Shown here: piece by piece, positions 21,659 to 33,134 of the stretch | Layout of the letters: every line of letters begins with the position of its first letter | Position numbering within the stretch: the stretch's first letter is position 1 | NCBI GenBank assembly: GCA_028583405.1 | Contig: CM053262.1 | Span: forward strand, 21,883,283-21,947,282 | Length of the DNA stretch: 64,000 bases | Reading direction: 5' to 3' | Source: Pogonophryne albipinna | Taxonomy: Eukaryota; Chordata; Actinopteri; Perciformes; Artedidraconidae | Position numbers and translations under genes: made by a program | The notes under the pieces: generated by a model | What the model was told of the DNA's origin: nothing | What the model saw: the letters and a program-made list of their open reading frames with translations, nothing else | Database searches by the model: none

Positions 21659-23029
21659 CAGTGACGTGCGGTGAGGTTCATGGCTGGTGAGGCACTGACT
21701 CTTTCAGAGTCAGATTTACAAATATTATATATTTTGACCTTAAAGGTGGCGGGGTAGGTAATTTTGGAGAAACCAGCTCGAGTGCGCTAGAATTTGAAAA
21801 TACACAGCCCCTCCTCCAACACACACGAACGCGCACATGACAAATGAGGGCACGAGATAAGTTTGTGCACAGATGGAAGGCTGACAGGCAGGTTATTTTA
21901 GCCGGGCCGGCTAAAATGAGTGGTCGTGCTTTTTACAGCACTACGGCTTCCACAGATTAAATGTTTTTATGTATTTTTTGTCAAAGCACTTCAGATATTC
22001 ATTGCTATCGGGATGTTAAGAGCATTCCATGGTATATAACAAAAAGTGTATATCGTGCCGGTTTCTCAAACTTACCTACCCCACCTTTAATCGAAATATT
22101 CTGTTATTTTCAAAAGCTTTTTTAGTCTGATGCTTCGATTCATTTTAAACAGACCGTTCAACAAAAGGATAGCCTACCCAAAATCTAAATATTGGATTGT
22201 TCTCTCTTAGTAAGATCCAATTTTCATTACAAATGTGGTCTTACCTTGACTTGAAGATGAAGTCCATGCTATCCTTCTGGACAACAATCTTTATTACTTT
22301 TTTGTAAAAGTCCTCCTTATCTTCCTGTAGTTTCAAAAGCCTAGCTTGTTGTTTTCGTCTACCGTCTCTGCGTAGAATAACAGTAGCAACAAGAACCTGT
22401 GGGCTCACTTGCGCCCCCTTCAGTGCGGCAGAGGTTGTGGCTGCCTCCCCTGGTGCTTTTTTCATTGACGTTGTATGATGAGACCAGCGAGCCTAAATAT
22501 CATATATATGTGAAATAAGTTATTTAGAGACTATGGATGGCGAGGATAAATGTAATAAAGGGATCTACAATCATTACATTGGTGACATACAGTGAGATGG
22601 TGCAGGCATGCGCTTAGGGCCCGCTTTCCAGCCAGTTTCTGTGGGGTGACGCACTCTAAGGTGAGGCAGAGCTCATCTGTGCCTCACCTCACCACACAGT
22701 AACTGGCTTGAGCGCGCTCACAAAATAAGTGCCCGCGCTAAATTAGTGCCCGTGCTCCAGCAAGTTACTGTGGGCTTCTGTGAGGCAGAGCTCGTCCCTG
22801 CCTCACTTCTCAATCTCATCGCTCCCCGTAGTTGTAGCGGAGCTCGGCAAATTAGCCGATTTTTACTATAAAAAGCGATTGGAATCAAACAGAAATCACA
22901 TTTACAACACAGATCAGTAGACACATTTTATTATTATTATTATTTGTATTATTATTCTTTTTTTCCGTTACATTGGAGAATGACAAGTGAGGCTCTGCCT
23001 CACCTGCCTCCCCTGACCGCACGTCGCTG
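21659..23029. mobile_element. hAT-D element inserted in the target duplication of hAT-B
   Basis: The termini CAGTGACGTGCGGTGAGG and, inverted, CAGCGACGTGCGGTCAGG are flanked by perfect 8-bp repeats GATGTAGG at 21651-21658 and 23030-23037. These repeats overlap the right target copy of hAT-B by seven bases. It contains a TTAA-flanked MITE at 21740-22090. A GAGGCAGAGCTC motif is repeated inside. No transposase was recognised. Confidence 0.85.
21740..22090. mobile_element. TTAA-flanked MITE (GGTGGGGTAGGTAA family)
   Basis: It begins TTAAAGGTGGCGGGGTAGGT and ends with the inverse ACCTACCCCACCTTTAA, bounded by TTAA on both sides. Two more members lie at 57809-58285 and 58282-59714, with shared interior words such as CGAGATAAGTTTGTGCAC and TATTCATTGCTATCGGGATG. 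It encodes no protein. Superfamily piggyBac is inferred from the TTAA flanks. Confidence 0.75.
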
Positions 23030-24201
23030 GATGTAGGGTATACAGTGGTGGGGCTCAAGTCAGTATTTGCAATGTAATTACATACACGCTCCCCTTGACA
23101 GTGAAACGCCACGACTGAGGTTTAGGTTATTTCCCTGTCTCAATCCAAATTGAACTGTATGAAATAAAAAGGCACATTTGTCTTGTAGTAAATAAAAAGG
23201 GCGACCTGGAGCCAATCCTGCACTTTCTCCACAGGTGAAAGAGTTGACATGCTGAAAACCCAACCCCTGCAGGGGGGTCTGGGGGAATTGTCCCCCAGGA
23301 GATTTTTTGAAATACTAACATAAAATACACATTCTGGTACTCTCTTGAGAAGAAAAATAAATAAATCTATTACTACACGACAGATGCAAATGAATGCTAT
23401 TTTAGTTTGTTGTTACTTTGTTCTGAAAGCTGAACCTGCTGCTCCTCACTGAAGAGGGAAGAGGCTGTGAATTACTTTACATTGTGGATAAGGGTGGATA
23501 GCCCCCATTGTTCTGTGTGTCAAAATGAAAGACAGCCCACACACCTATCAATCATCAAACCGTGGGGTCTTATTTCATTATGTGTTGATTTCTATCAACA
23601 CGTAATGTTGTATCGATGTATAGAGATTTACTACAGCAAAAGTATTCTCCGTCGGGACTTCCTGCAACAACACCACGTCGTTATCGTGATTCTGATTGAC
23701 CAGAAGACATTATCAAAGATGTTCACTACGTGACAAAAGTTTTCAAACCGTTTCTAGTCTTCGGTATTTACTGCTGTCTGTGCAATTTACTCCGCGCGAG
23801 TTGGCGGACTTGATTTAGCTTACTTTAAAATCATTTTTCATGGTGGGGCTAAGCCATTTCTTGGTATGGCTGTAGCCTACCCCAGTATACCCTGGCGCCG
23901 CCACTGAACATAATAATAAAACAATTAAAATGTTGTATTCAGCCCTGATTAAAACAGCGGGCCCAAATCCTGGATGGGCGAGCCCGGCCCCATGGGGCCC
24001 GCCCATGACGCCGGGTCTGGCTTTACCTGAACCTCATCATGAGAGAACGGCAGGATTGTAATTTCCCGTGTTCAGTGAATGCAACAGAGGCAGCAAGACA
24101 CCAGACCAACCAGAGAGTTGAATGGAAATAAACATCTGTCTTATTGGCTGACGTACCTGTGACAATGTTTAAACTGTCAGTCGGACTCAGAGTTTTTGAA
24201 G

Positions 24202-24298
24202 ATGGACATAAGAAAATGTTTTCTTAAAAAAGATGACAATTCTCAAGTGGTGGCTCACACAACAACCCCAGAGCCACCACTTGAGCCAGGTGAACAAG
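24202..24298 (+). pseudogene. First-exon-like start of a hAT-derived protein
   Basis: The frame MDIRKCFLKKDDNSQVVAHT continues Pro/Glu-rich to a clean donor, CAAG-GTATGT, at 24298/24299 (phase 1). The M-D-I-R-x-F/C-x-x-K-K start is common among teleost ZMYM1-like hAT proteins. I could not find a following exon with certainty. A frame opening after TTTTTTAG at 24475 is possible but not recognised. Confidence 0.35.
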
Positions 24299-25068
24299 GT
24301 ATGTAAATGTCAGTAAACTTCCAAGTTATGCGAACATGTAAGCAAAGCATAAATTACAGCTACGTTGACGTTACTTAGAATCGCGGGGGTAAGCTAAACT
24401 GTTAGCAAGTAGCTATATCTAGCCAGATATATTAAATAAACACTTTGTCATACAATCTAAATGTTATGTTTTTTAGCGTTACCTGGTGATTTCAAAGAAA
24501 GCTCTCTGGGAAATGTTGACTTACTGTTCGACATGAAGCTAGAAGCTACCTTACAGTACACAGTTGATCCGGAGTCCTGTCAGTTAAAGTGTTTCATAGT
24601 TAGCTTAGCTAAGCATCAACCTAGCACTGAAATATATGGATGTTATATTTGCAGCAGTAAATGTGGCTGTTTGGCCACTGACGTTGCCATAACAACACCT
24701 GCATTTAAATGTGCAACCTCTTTTTGAGACCGATTTTTGCATGAAATTATAATTATTCTGAATGATATTCCTAATGACAGATAGTTTTTATGTGAACATT
24801 ATGAGATGGACAGCCAGAGAGAATACATGAAAAACAGTTATGAAATACTATATGACAAAGCAAGAATACAATTTAAAAGGGGAGTGATTTGTCAAATATA
24901 AGAAAAATAAAATCTGCTTCCAGTTCTGTTTCATATGGGTGTTGAGAGATGTATCCATAGATCTCTTAATTTTGCTCTCAACGTGCACCAGATTGATGCT
25001 TTGACTTCAATATTTAAAAAAAAAAACTCCCACCGCACCCGCAACTCTGACTGATTTCCCGCGTCCCT
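24299..25068. other. No firm feature
   Basis: This is AT-rich sequence between the hAT-like first exon and the large inverted repeat. An A-rich run lies at 25015-25027. No terminal repeats could be paired. Confidence 0.4.
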
Positions 25069-25614
25069 GGTATGAAGGTAGATATGGTGCAAAATGCGAG
25101 AGCGTGTAAAACCTGATGTGAGCACTTGCAGAAAAAAAATCTGAGCTTGTGTGCCTACATTTACACTTGTATAAAATATCCACGTAACTGTGAACCAAAT
25201 TTACACTTGTAAAAAATATCCACGTAATTGTGAACCAAATTTGAAGTCACAGAAGAAAAAAAAAAGTGTTGTAGCTTGTAGAAAAAAAATGAACTTAGTG
25301 ATGAAATGTTCACTTGCAGAAAAATACATATTTTTTAAATATATTTTCCATTACAACTGCAACTTTATTTATTACAACCTCTCAAATCAGTCATTACAAC
25401 TTGACGAATCTGCTCTGTGGCAGTATACATCCACGAATCTGCGGTCTTGACTTTTGCTACACTTCTTGCGATAAATGTGTCGCAAAAGTAATTTCCACCT
25501 GTAGATGTGGGGGGGGGGGGGGGGTTGGAGCGAAGGGGCGGAGCTATCAGAAGGACGAGGCTCGGGTGACTGGAGACTGCGGGGCTAACGGTTCGTGTCG
25601 CTACCAGTCCGCTG

Positions 25615-25632
25615 ACATGGCGCATCAATCAA
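25615..25632 (+). other. Exon-1-like start with splice donor in left arm
   Basis: ATGGCGCATCAATCAACG is followed by GTAAGT, a consensus donor, giving MAHQST in phase 0. The right arm carries the inverse version MAYQST with the donor GTAAAT (about 28619-28602, minus strand). Both point inward. Expression is unproven. A candidate second exon is at about 26505-26574: acceptor GTGTCCAG, 23 open codons starting VMQTGC, donor CAG-GTACAA. Confidence 0.35.
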
Positions 25633-26159
25633 CGGTAAGTTTTGTCCATTACTTGCCCAGTATTACTTTGAATATTATTATTGTGATTAAGGATTAAATC
25701 CGCTTTGAAGACCTCCGTTTTATATCGTGGAGTTTAGCGGCAAAATAACGTCAGTCAGCCAGCTAACGCTAGCTTTGTTGAGTTTATGCTAGCTAAACAA
25801 GTAGTGGTTGTAGTCTACAGCAGTAATTAATATATTATAGCCTACTGCTTTGGCACTAACGGTTGATAACCGTTTATGAAAATAAAACCAATTGAACTGT
25901 ACTGAAATAATGACAAGTTTTATAATTGTCTTGGGCTCCTGCTGTGTTTTTAAAGCCTTTGTAAATTATCCATGCTATTTTCTATTTAGCTAACGTCGAA
26001 GTAGTGTATGTGAAATCAGCCTCATAATAAGATGTGTGTATATTACAATTATTAATGTCATATTTCAAGATGATTACTTAGATATTACAATATGGTTGGT
26101 TGAGCTGGAGTTCATTATTGAGCTTACACTTGCTTTTCTTTTTAATGACTGATTTTAAA

Positions 26160-26262
26160 TGCCATTTTCTTAAATGTCTTTCATTTTTTGTAAAGCACTT
26201 TGAATTGCCTTGTGTTGAAAAGTGCTATATAAATAAACTTGCCTTGCCTTGCCTTGCCTTAC
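26160..26262 (+). mobile_element. LINE 3' tail with (TTGCC)n
   Basis: GTAAAGCACTTTGAATTGCC and GTGCTATATAAATAAACTTG are followed by tandem TTGCC units. This combination is a common 3' end of teleost L2-group LINEs or derived SINEs. It lies in the unique centre of the inverted-repeat structure. Confidence 0.6.
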
Positions 26263-27691
26263 ACGTTAACGTCACAGTCATCTGACGAACGAACCCAAAC
26301 CTTGTTGTTTTTATTAATTGCATTACCAAATGGGTATCAAAATAAACAGTAAGCATTGGTAACACAACTTCCAAAGTTACAGTAAAATAAAAAGGACCCT
26401 GACTCGGACAATACACAATCCAACATGTTCAACAGAAGAGAATCAGTTATATTGTTTGTACACATGGTACTTTACATATGTATCTGTTTGTTTAAGGTGT
26501 CCAGGTGATGCAGACAGGCTGCACCAGAGAGAGAGACAGAACTGGACTCCTCACAGCAGTGAACTGCAGCTCAGGTACAAAGAATCAAGAAAGATATTTG
26601 TTTAAATAAATGAAGTATTGACTTTAATACACTGATATACGTTCCATTAAACAATACTAAATACTAGATCACCTACACATCAGTTAAGTTGAGGTTTTTT
26701 TCCATGCAAAAGGTTACATTTAGATATTAACAAGCACTATGATTTTGTCAGCTTTCTAATTTAATGTATTGAAGGCAAAGATATTTAACACATAGTGAGA
26801 ACTGCTACTATTTATCTCTCAATATTGTCTGTAAAAAACGTGGTAAAAGTGATTCTTTCAGTGAGACAACAGAGCAAGCTTCTACAGTTGCACTACGTTT
26901 TGATAACAGTTAAATATTATTTTGATAATAACATATATTTCAATGTTGATGAACTTCATACTGTTCATTCATAATCTGATTGTCTTTGTAGCTCACTGTT
27001 GAAATAAAAAAAAAAACATTACAATTACTAAATAATGATATCTACAGCCCCTAAACACACAAACACACCGCTTTCATAAATAACACACTTGTCCTGCAAT
27101 AATATGTTTTATGTTTCCTGTAATTTTTGTTAAGAAAGGACATGCCTGAAAGACACGACATGTTCTCCTTCTCTGAGGGTCAAGAAGAACATCCAAGAGG
27201 AACATTAAAAGCTGATGTTATGAGATTTTAAGACCAGTACAGGACATTCACTAAGAAACTACTTTTATTGTGAAAACACAGTCAGCTGATCGAATGCAGC
27301 TATTTCCACATCTACACTCCATCAGCTGATTATTTCTATTTTCCTCGCTTTATGAGCTTCACATCACTTGTGCCTTGTACTGCAGAGTTTGCAACGTCAC
27401 AAATAAATGGGGCCAATCTTCAGTCAGATGTGAATGTGTGATCTAACATTTTCAGTAAGAATAATGGACAAAAGGAGCAAATACCAATACAATTTATTGA
27501 AATGTGAAATAAAAGTTAATCAAATGTTTTAAATAAAAAGCACATATGGACAGAAGGTGTAAACCTATTAAATGTATAAGTAAACACATTTAGTCAAATA
27601 ACGTGACAGACTAGGCCTGTGCAGTTGGTATTAGCTATGCCCAGCATGGGCTCCTCCATCAGGCCTGGTCCTCCTCGCAGAGGAAAGACCC

Positions 27692-27793
27692 TCAGTCCTC
27701 TCCAAACCAACAGACAGGACGTCCATCACACAGAGGTTTCTCCCTGAAGTCTCTGCAGCTCTCTAGACACCACGCTGTCTCAATCCGTCCACA
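27692..27793 (-). CDS. Candidate last coding exon, unknown cysteine-rich protein
   Basis: On the minus strand, a long pyrimidine tract ending TCATATTCAG precedes 33 codons that begin CGRIETAWCLESCRDFREKP and end VCWFGED before TGA (27692-27694). Five cysteines in 33 residues suggest a secreted or disulphide-rich domain. An AATAAA on the same strand at 27498-27493 could end the transcript about 195 nt after the stop. The exon-1-like MAYQST in the right arm is in the same orientation and phase 0, so a short spliced product is formally possible. I do not recognise the family, and this may be chance. Confidence 0.3.
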   Translation of the reverse strand, partial: CGRIETAWCLESCRDFREKPLCDGRPVCWFGED

Positions 27794-29127
27794 CTGAATA
27801 TGAGAGGGGGAAAATGAAAATAATAAATGCTTTGGACAATAAGAAATATAAAGTTGACTGTTGAGTTGCTCAGTTTTTTTAGATTGTCAATACTATTACT
27901 GTATAACTAATATCTCAGGTTAAGAGGCACATTCAAATAAAGATTGGTCTTTAAATACATTTTGTCTTTTGAATTGTTTGTCTAAAGTCAAGGATCTAGA
28001 ACTGGTACTTAGTTTTAATGATACAGTCTGGTTATTATGCTGTTTGGAGGAGGCCTCACAGGTAAGAGTACTAACTAGCTACCATCACATGTAGCTTAGC
28101 TTGACTTAAATGTATTAAACGTATGGTTCAGTGATGGCAAAATATAAATAACTAATGTCATTCAAATATATTAATATTTGCTTGATTCCAGAGTTGAATT
28201 TAGCACAATTGCATACAAACGTTAAGGGATTTTAAGATTCTGAAGTCTTCATTCTAAATAGAAAATAGCATGGATAATTTACAAAGGCTTTAAAAACACA
28301 GCAGGAGCCCAAGACAATTATACAACTTGTCATTATTTCAGTACAGTTCAATTGGTTTTATTTTCATAAACGGTTATCAACCGTTAGTGCCAAAGCAGTA
28401 GGCTATAATATATTAATTACTGCTGTAGACTACAACCACTACTTGTTTAGCTAGCATAAACTCAACAAAGCTAGCGTTAGCTGGCTGACTGACGTTATTT
28501 TGCCGCTAAACTGCACGATATAAAACTGAGATCTTCAAAGCGGATTTAATCCTCAATCACAATAATAATATTCAAAGTAATACTGGGCAAGTAATGGGCA
28601 AAATTTACCGTTGATTGATACGCCATGTCAGCGGACTGGTAGCGACACGAACCGTTAGCCCCGCAGTCTCCAGTCACCCGAGCCTCGTCCTTCTGATAGC
28701 TCCGCCCCTTCGCTCCAACCCCCCACATCTACAGGTGAAAATTACTTTTGCGACACATTTATCGCAAGAAGTGTAGCAAAAGTCAAGACCGCAGATTCGT
28801 GGATGTATACTGCCACAGAGCAGATTCGTCAAGTTGTAATGACTGATTTGAGAGGTTGTAATAAATAAAGTTGCAGTTGTAATGGAAAATATATTTAAAA
28901 AATATGTATTTTTCTGCAAGTGAACATTTCATCGCTAAGTTTCATTTTTTTTCTACAAGCTACAACACTTTTTTTTTTCTTCTGTGACTTCAAATTTGGT
29001 TCACAATTACGTGGATATTTTTTACAAGTGTAAATGTAGGCGCACACAAGCTCAGATTTTTTTTCTGCAAGTGCTCACATCAGGTTTTACACGCTCTCGC
29101 ATTTTGCACCATATCTACCTTCATACC

Positions 29128-30509
29128 TGGGCTCCCCAGAAAGCAAATGGGTAATTTGAACCCTGCATGTGAATACGCCACCTTGTCTTCTGTGAGTTGG
29201 ACTGCATTCTTATTATTAATGAATTAAAACACATCTTTTAGCCATTATATTCAGCCTGAGAGACGAGGTCTACAACAGGATTCACAAGTAGCTAGATGAC
29301 AAGCTCATTTTAATATAGTTAAAAACGTAATCCTCATCAGACTATGGCCGATGCTTTTCAGTCGGTGTGTTTACCATAAAACAGCGTTTATATAACTACA
29401 TCTAGGTATTCAACAACAACAGGTCCAACATGACTTTAGAGCCACTGAAGTTCACCTATGTGTATTACTAGGGTCACTGCTGACATCTTTCTGCTTGCTT
29501 TGGGGACTCATTTGTGTATTTTCACTCAGATTGTTGTGTCTGATGATTCACCGCAATGTGACTTTGCATTTCAGTGTTGTTGTTTGTGCTGCTGATGTTT
29601 GAGCCAGCTGGGTCGAGCTGTTGTTGCTGGAGATGTGGAGGTCAGACACAGTAAGCTGCAGGGGCAGAAGAACAGCTGGGCAAACTGCGAAACTGCCTGC
29701 AGCTCAACAAAGGCCAGGCCCCGTTCTGATTGGCTGCCGACTGCACTTGGTATGTGTGGGTGCACATGGGATCGTGCCACTCTTCATGCATGAGTATTCT
29801 GTCTTCATTTGCTTATTGTTACGCACAGTTTTAACATAATTTGCATGTAACCTTTGCTGTGCTCCGCTCCTCGGCTACATTTATTCTCCAGGAGAAACAC
29901 TTCTTTCATGGTTTAGCCGGCATATTAACAGAAGAAGGAGAAGAGACGAGAGCTGCAGGGAAATGGGATAAAGGCAAACATTTAATAAAAGTGCAATGTG
30001 TATGCATAGGGATAACAAAAAAGTCCTCTGTAGTAGAGAAACTTGCTTTGGCTGAGGGAGATTGTTAGCGTTTGGTGATTGATTAGGATTGCGGATTCAG
30101 ACGGCCTCTTGGTAATCGTACGAGTGCAGAAACGTACTTCTCTGAATTGGGCCGAGGATTGTACTACCGTTAGGGGAAGAATTGTGTGGAATGAAAGTCA
30201 TCTGTTTGTGCTCATCGATTAAACATTGTTCCCTGGAGGTCTTTCAATCTGCAGATTTAATTAACAAGTTTCTCAGTACTAACAGGCAGCAGGGGCCTGC
30301 AGCTGGGAGAGCGGGAGTGGATTATGTGCTGAGAAAGAGGAGAAATTGAAAGAAAGGGTAGCTCGAGACAAAAAGGCAATTGGCAGAGGGTCTTGGGCAA
30401 CAGAAAAGACAGGACCCTGTGTAGAAAGGTTTATTAGAATAAAGTGAGAAACATCACATTTAAGGCTGCTTCAAATATTATTAACACACATCACTCGTAC
30501 ACTTTAACG
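29128..30509. other. 1.4 kb without a recognised gene
   Basis: Short open frames at 29571-30068 lack splice signals or recognisable motifs. A GC-richer patch at 29590-29780 is the only compositional feature. Confidence 0.45.
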
Positions 30510-31130
30510 AATAGTCTGACATTTCAGTAATGCGGTTAGTCATGCCGAGTGTTAGATGAGACGACCAATATCTCTCTCATGTCTGTATGTTTAGGCTACA
30601 TGGAGCAATGGTTAGCTAAGCGCTAAGAAACGGAAGTAAACATTTAGCTTGGCTCTGTCTATAGATGTCTAGAGTCAGTGGATTTAACAACACATATATC
30701 AAGTGAGCTAACAAAGGTAACTTTTGAACGGGCTAGCTATTTGTCATTGTTTCCAGGCTATGTCCAAAGTAACACAATTTCTCAACAAACCTTTGCCCTC
30801 TGTTTGTTCTAAAGATGTGTTACTGGTTTTAATTACAGAAATCTGGTTAGCTAGTTAGCTTATCTTTGCATAGAGACTGGAAACAGATAAACTAGCCTGC
30901 TCAAAGGTAGGAAAATGCTGGTGAGGAATAAACAGACATGGTGACAAAGTTGTATTAATATACCGTTGTTAGCTTACTAATTAACACCACAAATCTATTT
31001 ATGGTAGAGAAGCAGATTGTGTTACCTTTGTAGCTACATTCCCAGTCTTAATGCTAAGCTCTGCTAACTAGCTGCTGGTTATAGCCTCTTAATAACCTTT
31101 CAAATATGAGAGAGGCATCGATCCCCTCAT
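30510..31130. repeat. Degenerate interspersed repeat rich in GTTAGCTA words
   Basis: Multiple TTAGCTAGTTAGCTTA-like words, GAGACTGGAAACAG and ATGCTAAGCTCTGCTAACTA occur here in an order I associate with an abundant uncharacterised teleost repeat. A GCTAAGCTAAGCTAACAG patch occurs at 3290-3303. Termini could not be defined. Confidence 0.35.
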
Positions 31131-31945
31131 CATACTTTCAACAAGAGAGCAAATGGGCATATTTGGCAAAATCCATACCTTTGAGTACAATCTGTATGTG
31201 TGTAACCATACATAGATGACAGGAACAGTGTGCAGTTACAGATGTTATTACGGCCCCAGCAGTAACAACCACCTGTGCATCATCAGTGAACAATCGATAC
31301 ATGGCACACACAAACAATCACCCGTGTGATTGCACAGCAGAGTGAGCCAGAGATGCAACAATCTTAAGAAACGGAGATGCAAGAGAAGGCATTATAGTAG
31401 ACAAATAATGAAACTTGTGCGTGATATCTGTTTAGTATTGCAATGGGACTCTCTGGGTTGGCGCTGGGGTCACATGTGCAGAGTATCTCACATGGCAGAG
31501 AGAGGACACAGGTAGCAGGTACAATTGAAAATAAGACCGGGTCGATAGCAGAGAGCTGCAGAAGGAAACAGAGAAACGGAGTGTGTGTCTTTGTGCTGAT
31601 TAAAGAAACCGGTTGCCTCCAGTTGCTTGTGAGGTTGCACATACAAAATACAGTCTCATGAGATGTGGTGAGCTTTCCAAAAAAGATTTAACGAGGTGAG
31701 AGGACGGTTTTTAGTTCCCAGCTCTTAACGTAATTATACAATATTATTAATCTATTTTGACCCCTATAAGCAGAAAATGTAATGACCAGGCGTTACGTGA
31801 GCATTTTCCTCTGTGGCCTCACATGCAAGCACACCCTCAGGCAAGTGAATGCACATTTTTTCCACGTATTTAACGGCTCACACAGCAAGCTGCTCCGTGC
31901 CAAGGAGCTAGCGAGGTCTCACTGTAGTTGCTGAAAAGTTAGACA
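31131..31945. other. No gene or element recognised
   Basis: The sequence is unremarkable up to the target duplication of hAT-E at 31946. Confidence 0.4.
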
Positions 31946-32488
31946 GAATAAGGCAGTGGCGAGCCGTGACTTTTATACCTAGGCCCTCTGACCCCCCCTG
32001 AGCCATCATGAACGAACTTATGCTAATCATAAATCTATCGATCATAAATCTATCGATTAGATTTATGATTCGAAAATAATAAAAGTAGGGTAGACATGTG
32101 GATATTATCCGGCTGAACAAAACGTGCATTTATCTAACTGGTTAGTTTTCCACAGACCTTATTTCCAGCTATTTTCCAAAATCCTCTGGAGAAATCCCAC
32201 TGCTTTCTGTCAAGGGAATCCGAGCGCAGCTTACTTCCGGGTTTTAGGACGCGTCACTGCACCACTTGCATAGACCTCACAGCGGGCGGAACTTGTCATA
32301 AAGTCCGCGAAAATAAAGCCCACCCATTTAGAGGGAAGATATGATTGGTCAATTGTACTGTCATTTGACATTACTCTCTCATTGAGTTACTATAGCTGGC
32401 CCTCTGTGAATGTAGAGAGGGACTGTCACTACCCGATCCGTCCCCCTGCCCGATCGGTACTGCACATGTGCGAGATGGTCCGCCATAT

Positions 32489-32917
32489 GTTCATAAAATC
32501 TACCCGGTTTCTACTTTTTTAAATTCAAGATTTAAATTTGAAGTGGAACCATGTTCCTTTTGTAATTTATCTGATGAATCGTTGGAACATTTATTTTTCT
32601 CATGCCCTTTTTCTAAATTGTTTTGGTCGAATGTGAGAGATTGGTTGTTACTTAAATTAACAAACATTCCGGCCTTCAAAATATATCACATTTGATATTA
32701 TATTGATAATTTGGATTCTCCCATATCTGATTTGGTAAATATAATTATTATTTTGGGTAAATACCATTTACATTGTAGTAAATGGAGAGGAGGCAAGCAC
32801 CCCTGTCCCTGTTTCATAAATGAGTTCAAGTCCTTTTTTCTGTCCCTTAGGAAAATACAATCTTGTAACATGTCTATAAAGATTTGCAATGACATTTCCA
32901 AATGGTTATTATTTTAA
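32489..32917 (+). pseudogene. C-terminal ORF2 fragment of an L1-type LINE
   Basis: The frame includes the C-terminal motif C-x2-C-x6-E-x2-H-x3-S-C-P-F-x3-F-W (CSFCNLSDESLEHLFFSCPF) typical of L1/Tx1-group ORF2 proteins. It is interrupted by one TGA at 32693-32695. It then continues in the same frame with ILGKYHLHCSKWRGGK and ends at 32917. Reverse transcriptase and endonuclease domains are absent because of 5' truncation, so it is dead. Confidence 0.85.
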
Positions 32918-33109
32918 GTAAGCTTAATGCCTCTCAAATGTTTTTGTGCCTTTATGCTTTTTTCTCTCCCCCTGGCTCTTATTGGATGTATTATTTTTGT
33001 CTTATTGTGAATGAATGTCTTGCACTTATGTTGATAAGTTGATGATATCCTCACCGAGCTTTTGTATGTTTTAAAAATGTTCAATAAAACATTTATAAAA
33101 AAAAAAAAA
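32489..33109 (+). mobile_element. 5'-truncated L1-type LINE with poly(A) and 17-bp target duplication
   Basis: It is flanked by perfect 17-bp repeats GAGATGGTCCGCCATAT (32472-32488 and 33110-33126). It ends in AATAAAACATTTAT plus an A run. Both are hallmarks of target-primed reverse transcription. Only the last part of ORF2 and the 3' UTR were inserted. Confidence 0.92.
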
Positions 33110-33134
33110 GAGATGGTCCGCCATATTGGACAAC

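Larger units (their letters stand above)
18957..23906. mobile_element. hAT-A element, nested inside hAT-I
   Basis: The termini CAGTGGCGGCTCCAG and, inverted, CAGTGGCGGCGCCAG are flanked by perfect 8-bp repeats AACATAAT at 18949-18956 and 23907-23914. After subtracting hAT-B (19001-21651) and hAT-D (21659-23029), roughly 0.9 kb is its own sequence. Its right third (23512-23906) matches blocks within the hAT at 189-1223. It has no intact transposase. Confidence 0.88.
18201..24019. mobile_element. hAT-I element, outermost of the nested stack
   Basis: The termini are CAGACCCAGCGGC at the left and GCCGGGTCTG at the right, with perfect 8-bp flanks GCTTTACC at 18193-18200 and 24020-24027. Both ends are followed by related GGGCGGGC-rich subterminal sequence. 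Only about 0.87 kb belongs to hAT-I itself. The other 4.95 kb is hAT-A with its own nested insertions. Confidence 0.85.
25069..29127. repeat. 4-kb inverted-repeat structure: arms 25069-25989 and 28254-29127
   Basis: The left arm (about 921 bp) recurs inverted as the right arm (about 874 bp) at high identity by eye, with a 2.26-kb unique centre. Differences include a 40-bp tandem duplication in the left arm (25150-25240) and a G17-like run near 25510 that is absent on the right. The inner edge of each arm is CTATTTAG. No target-site duplication was found at the outer edges. It could be a long-TIR DNA transposon or an inverted duplication of a promoter region. Arms of this length are unusual for hAT or TTAA elements. 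Confidence 0.85.

Noticed and set aside
24461..24727. Coding exon following the hAT-like first exon
   Set aside because: An acceptor-like TTTTTTAG precedes it, but phase does not clearly match and the residues show no recognisable motif.
29571..29839. Overlapping short frames in a GC-richer patch
   Set aside because: No splice sites, conserved motif or codon signal distinguishing one frame.
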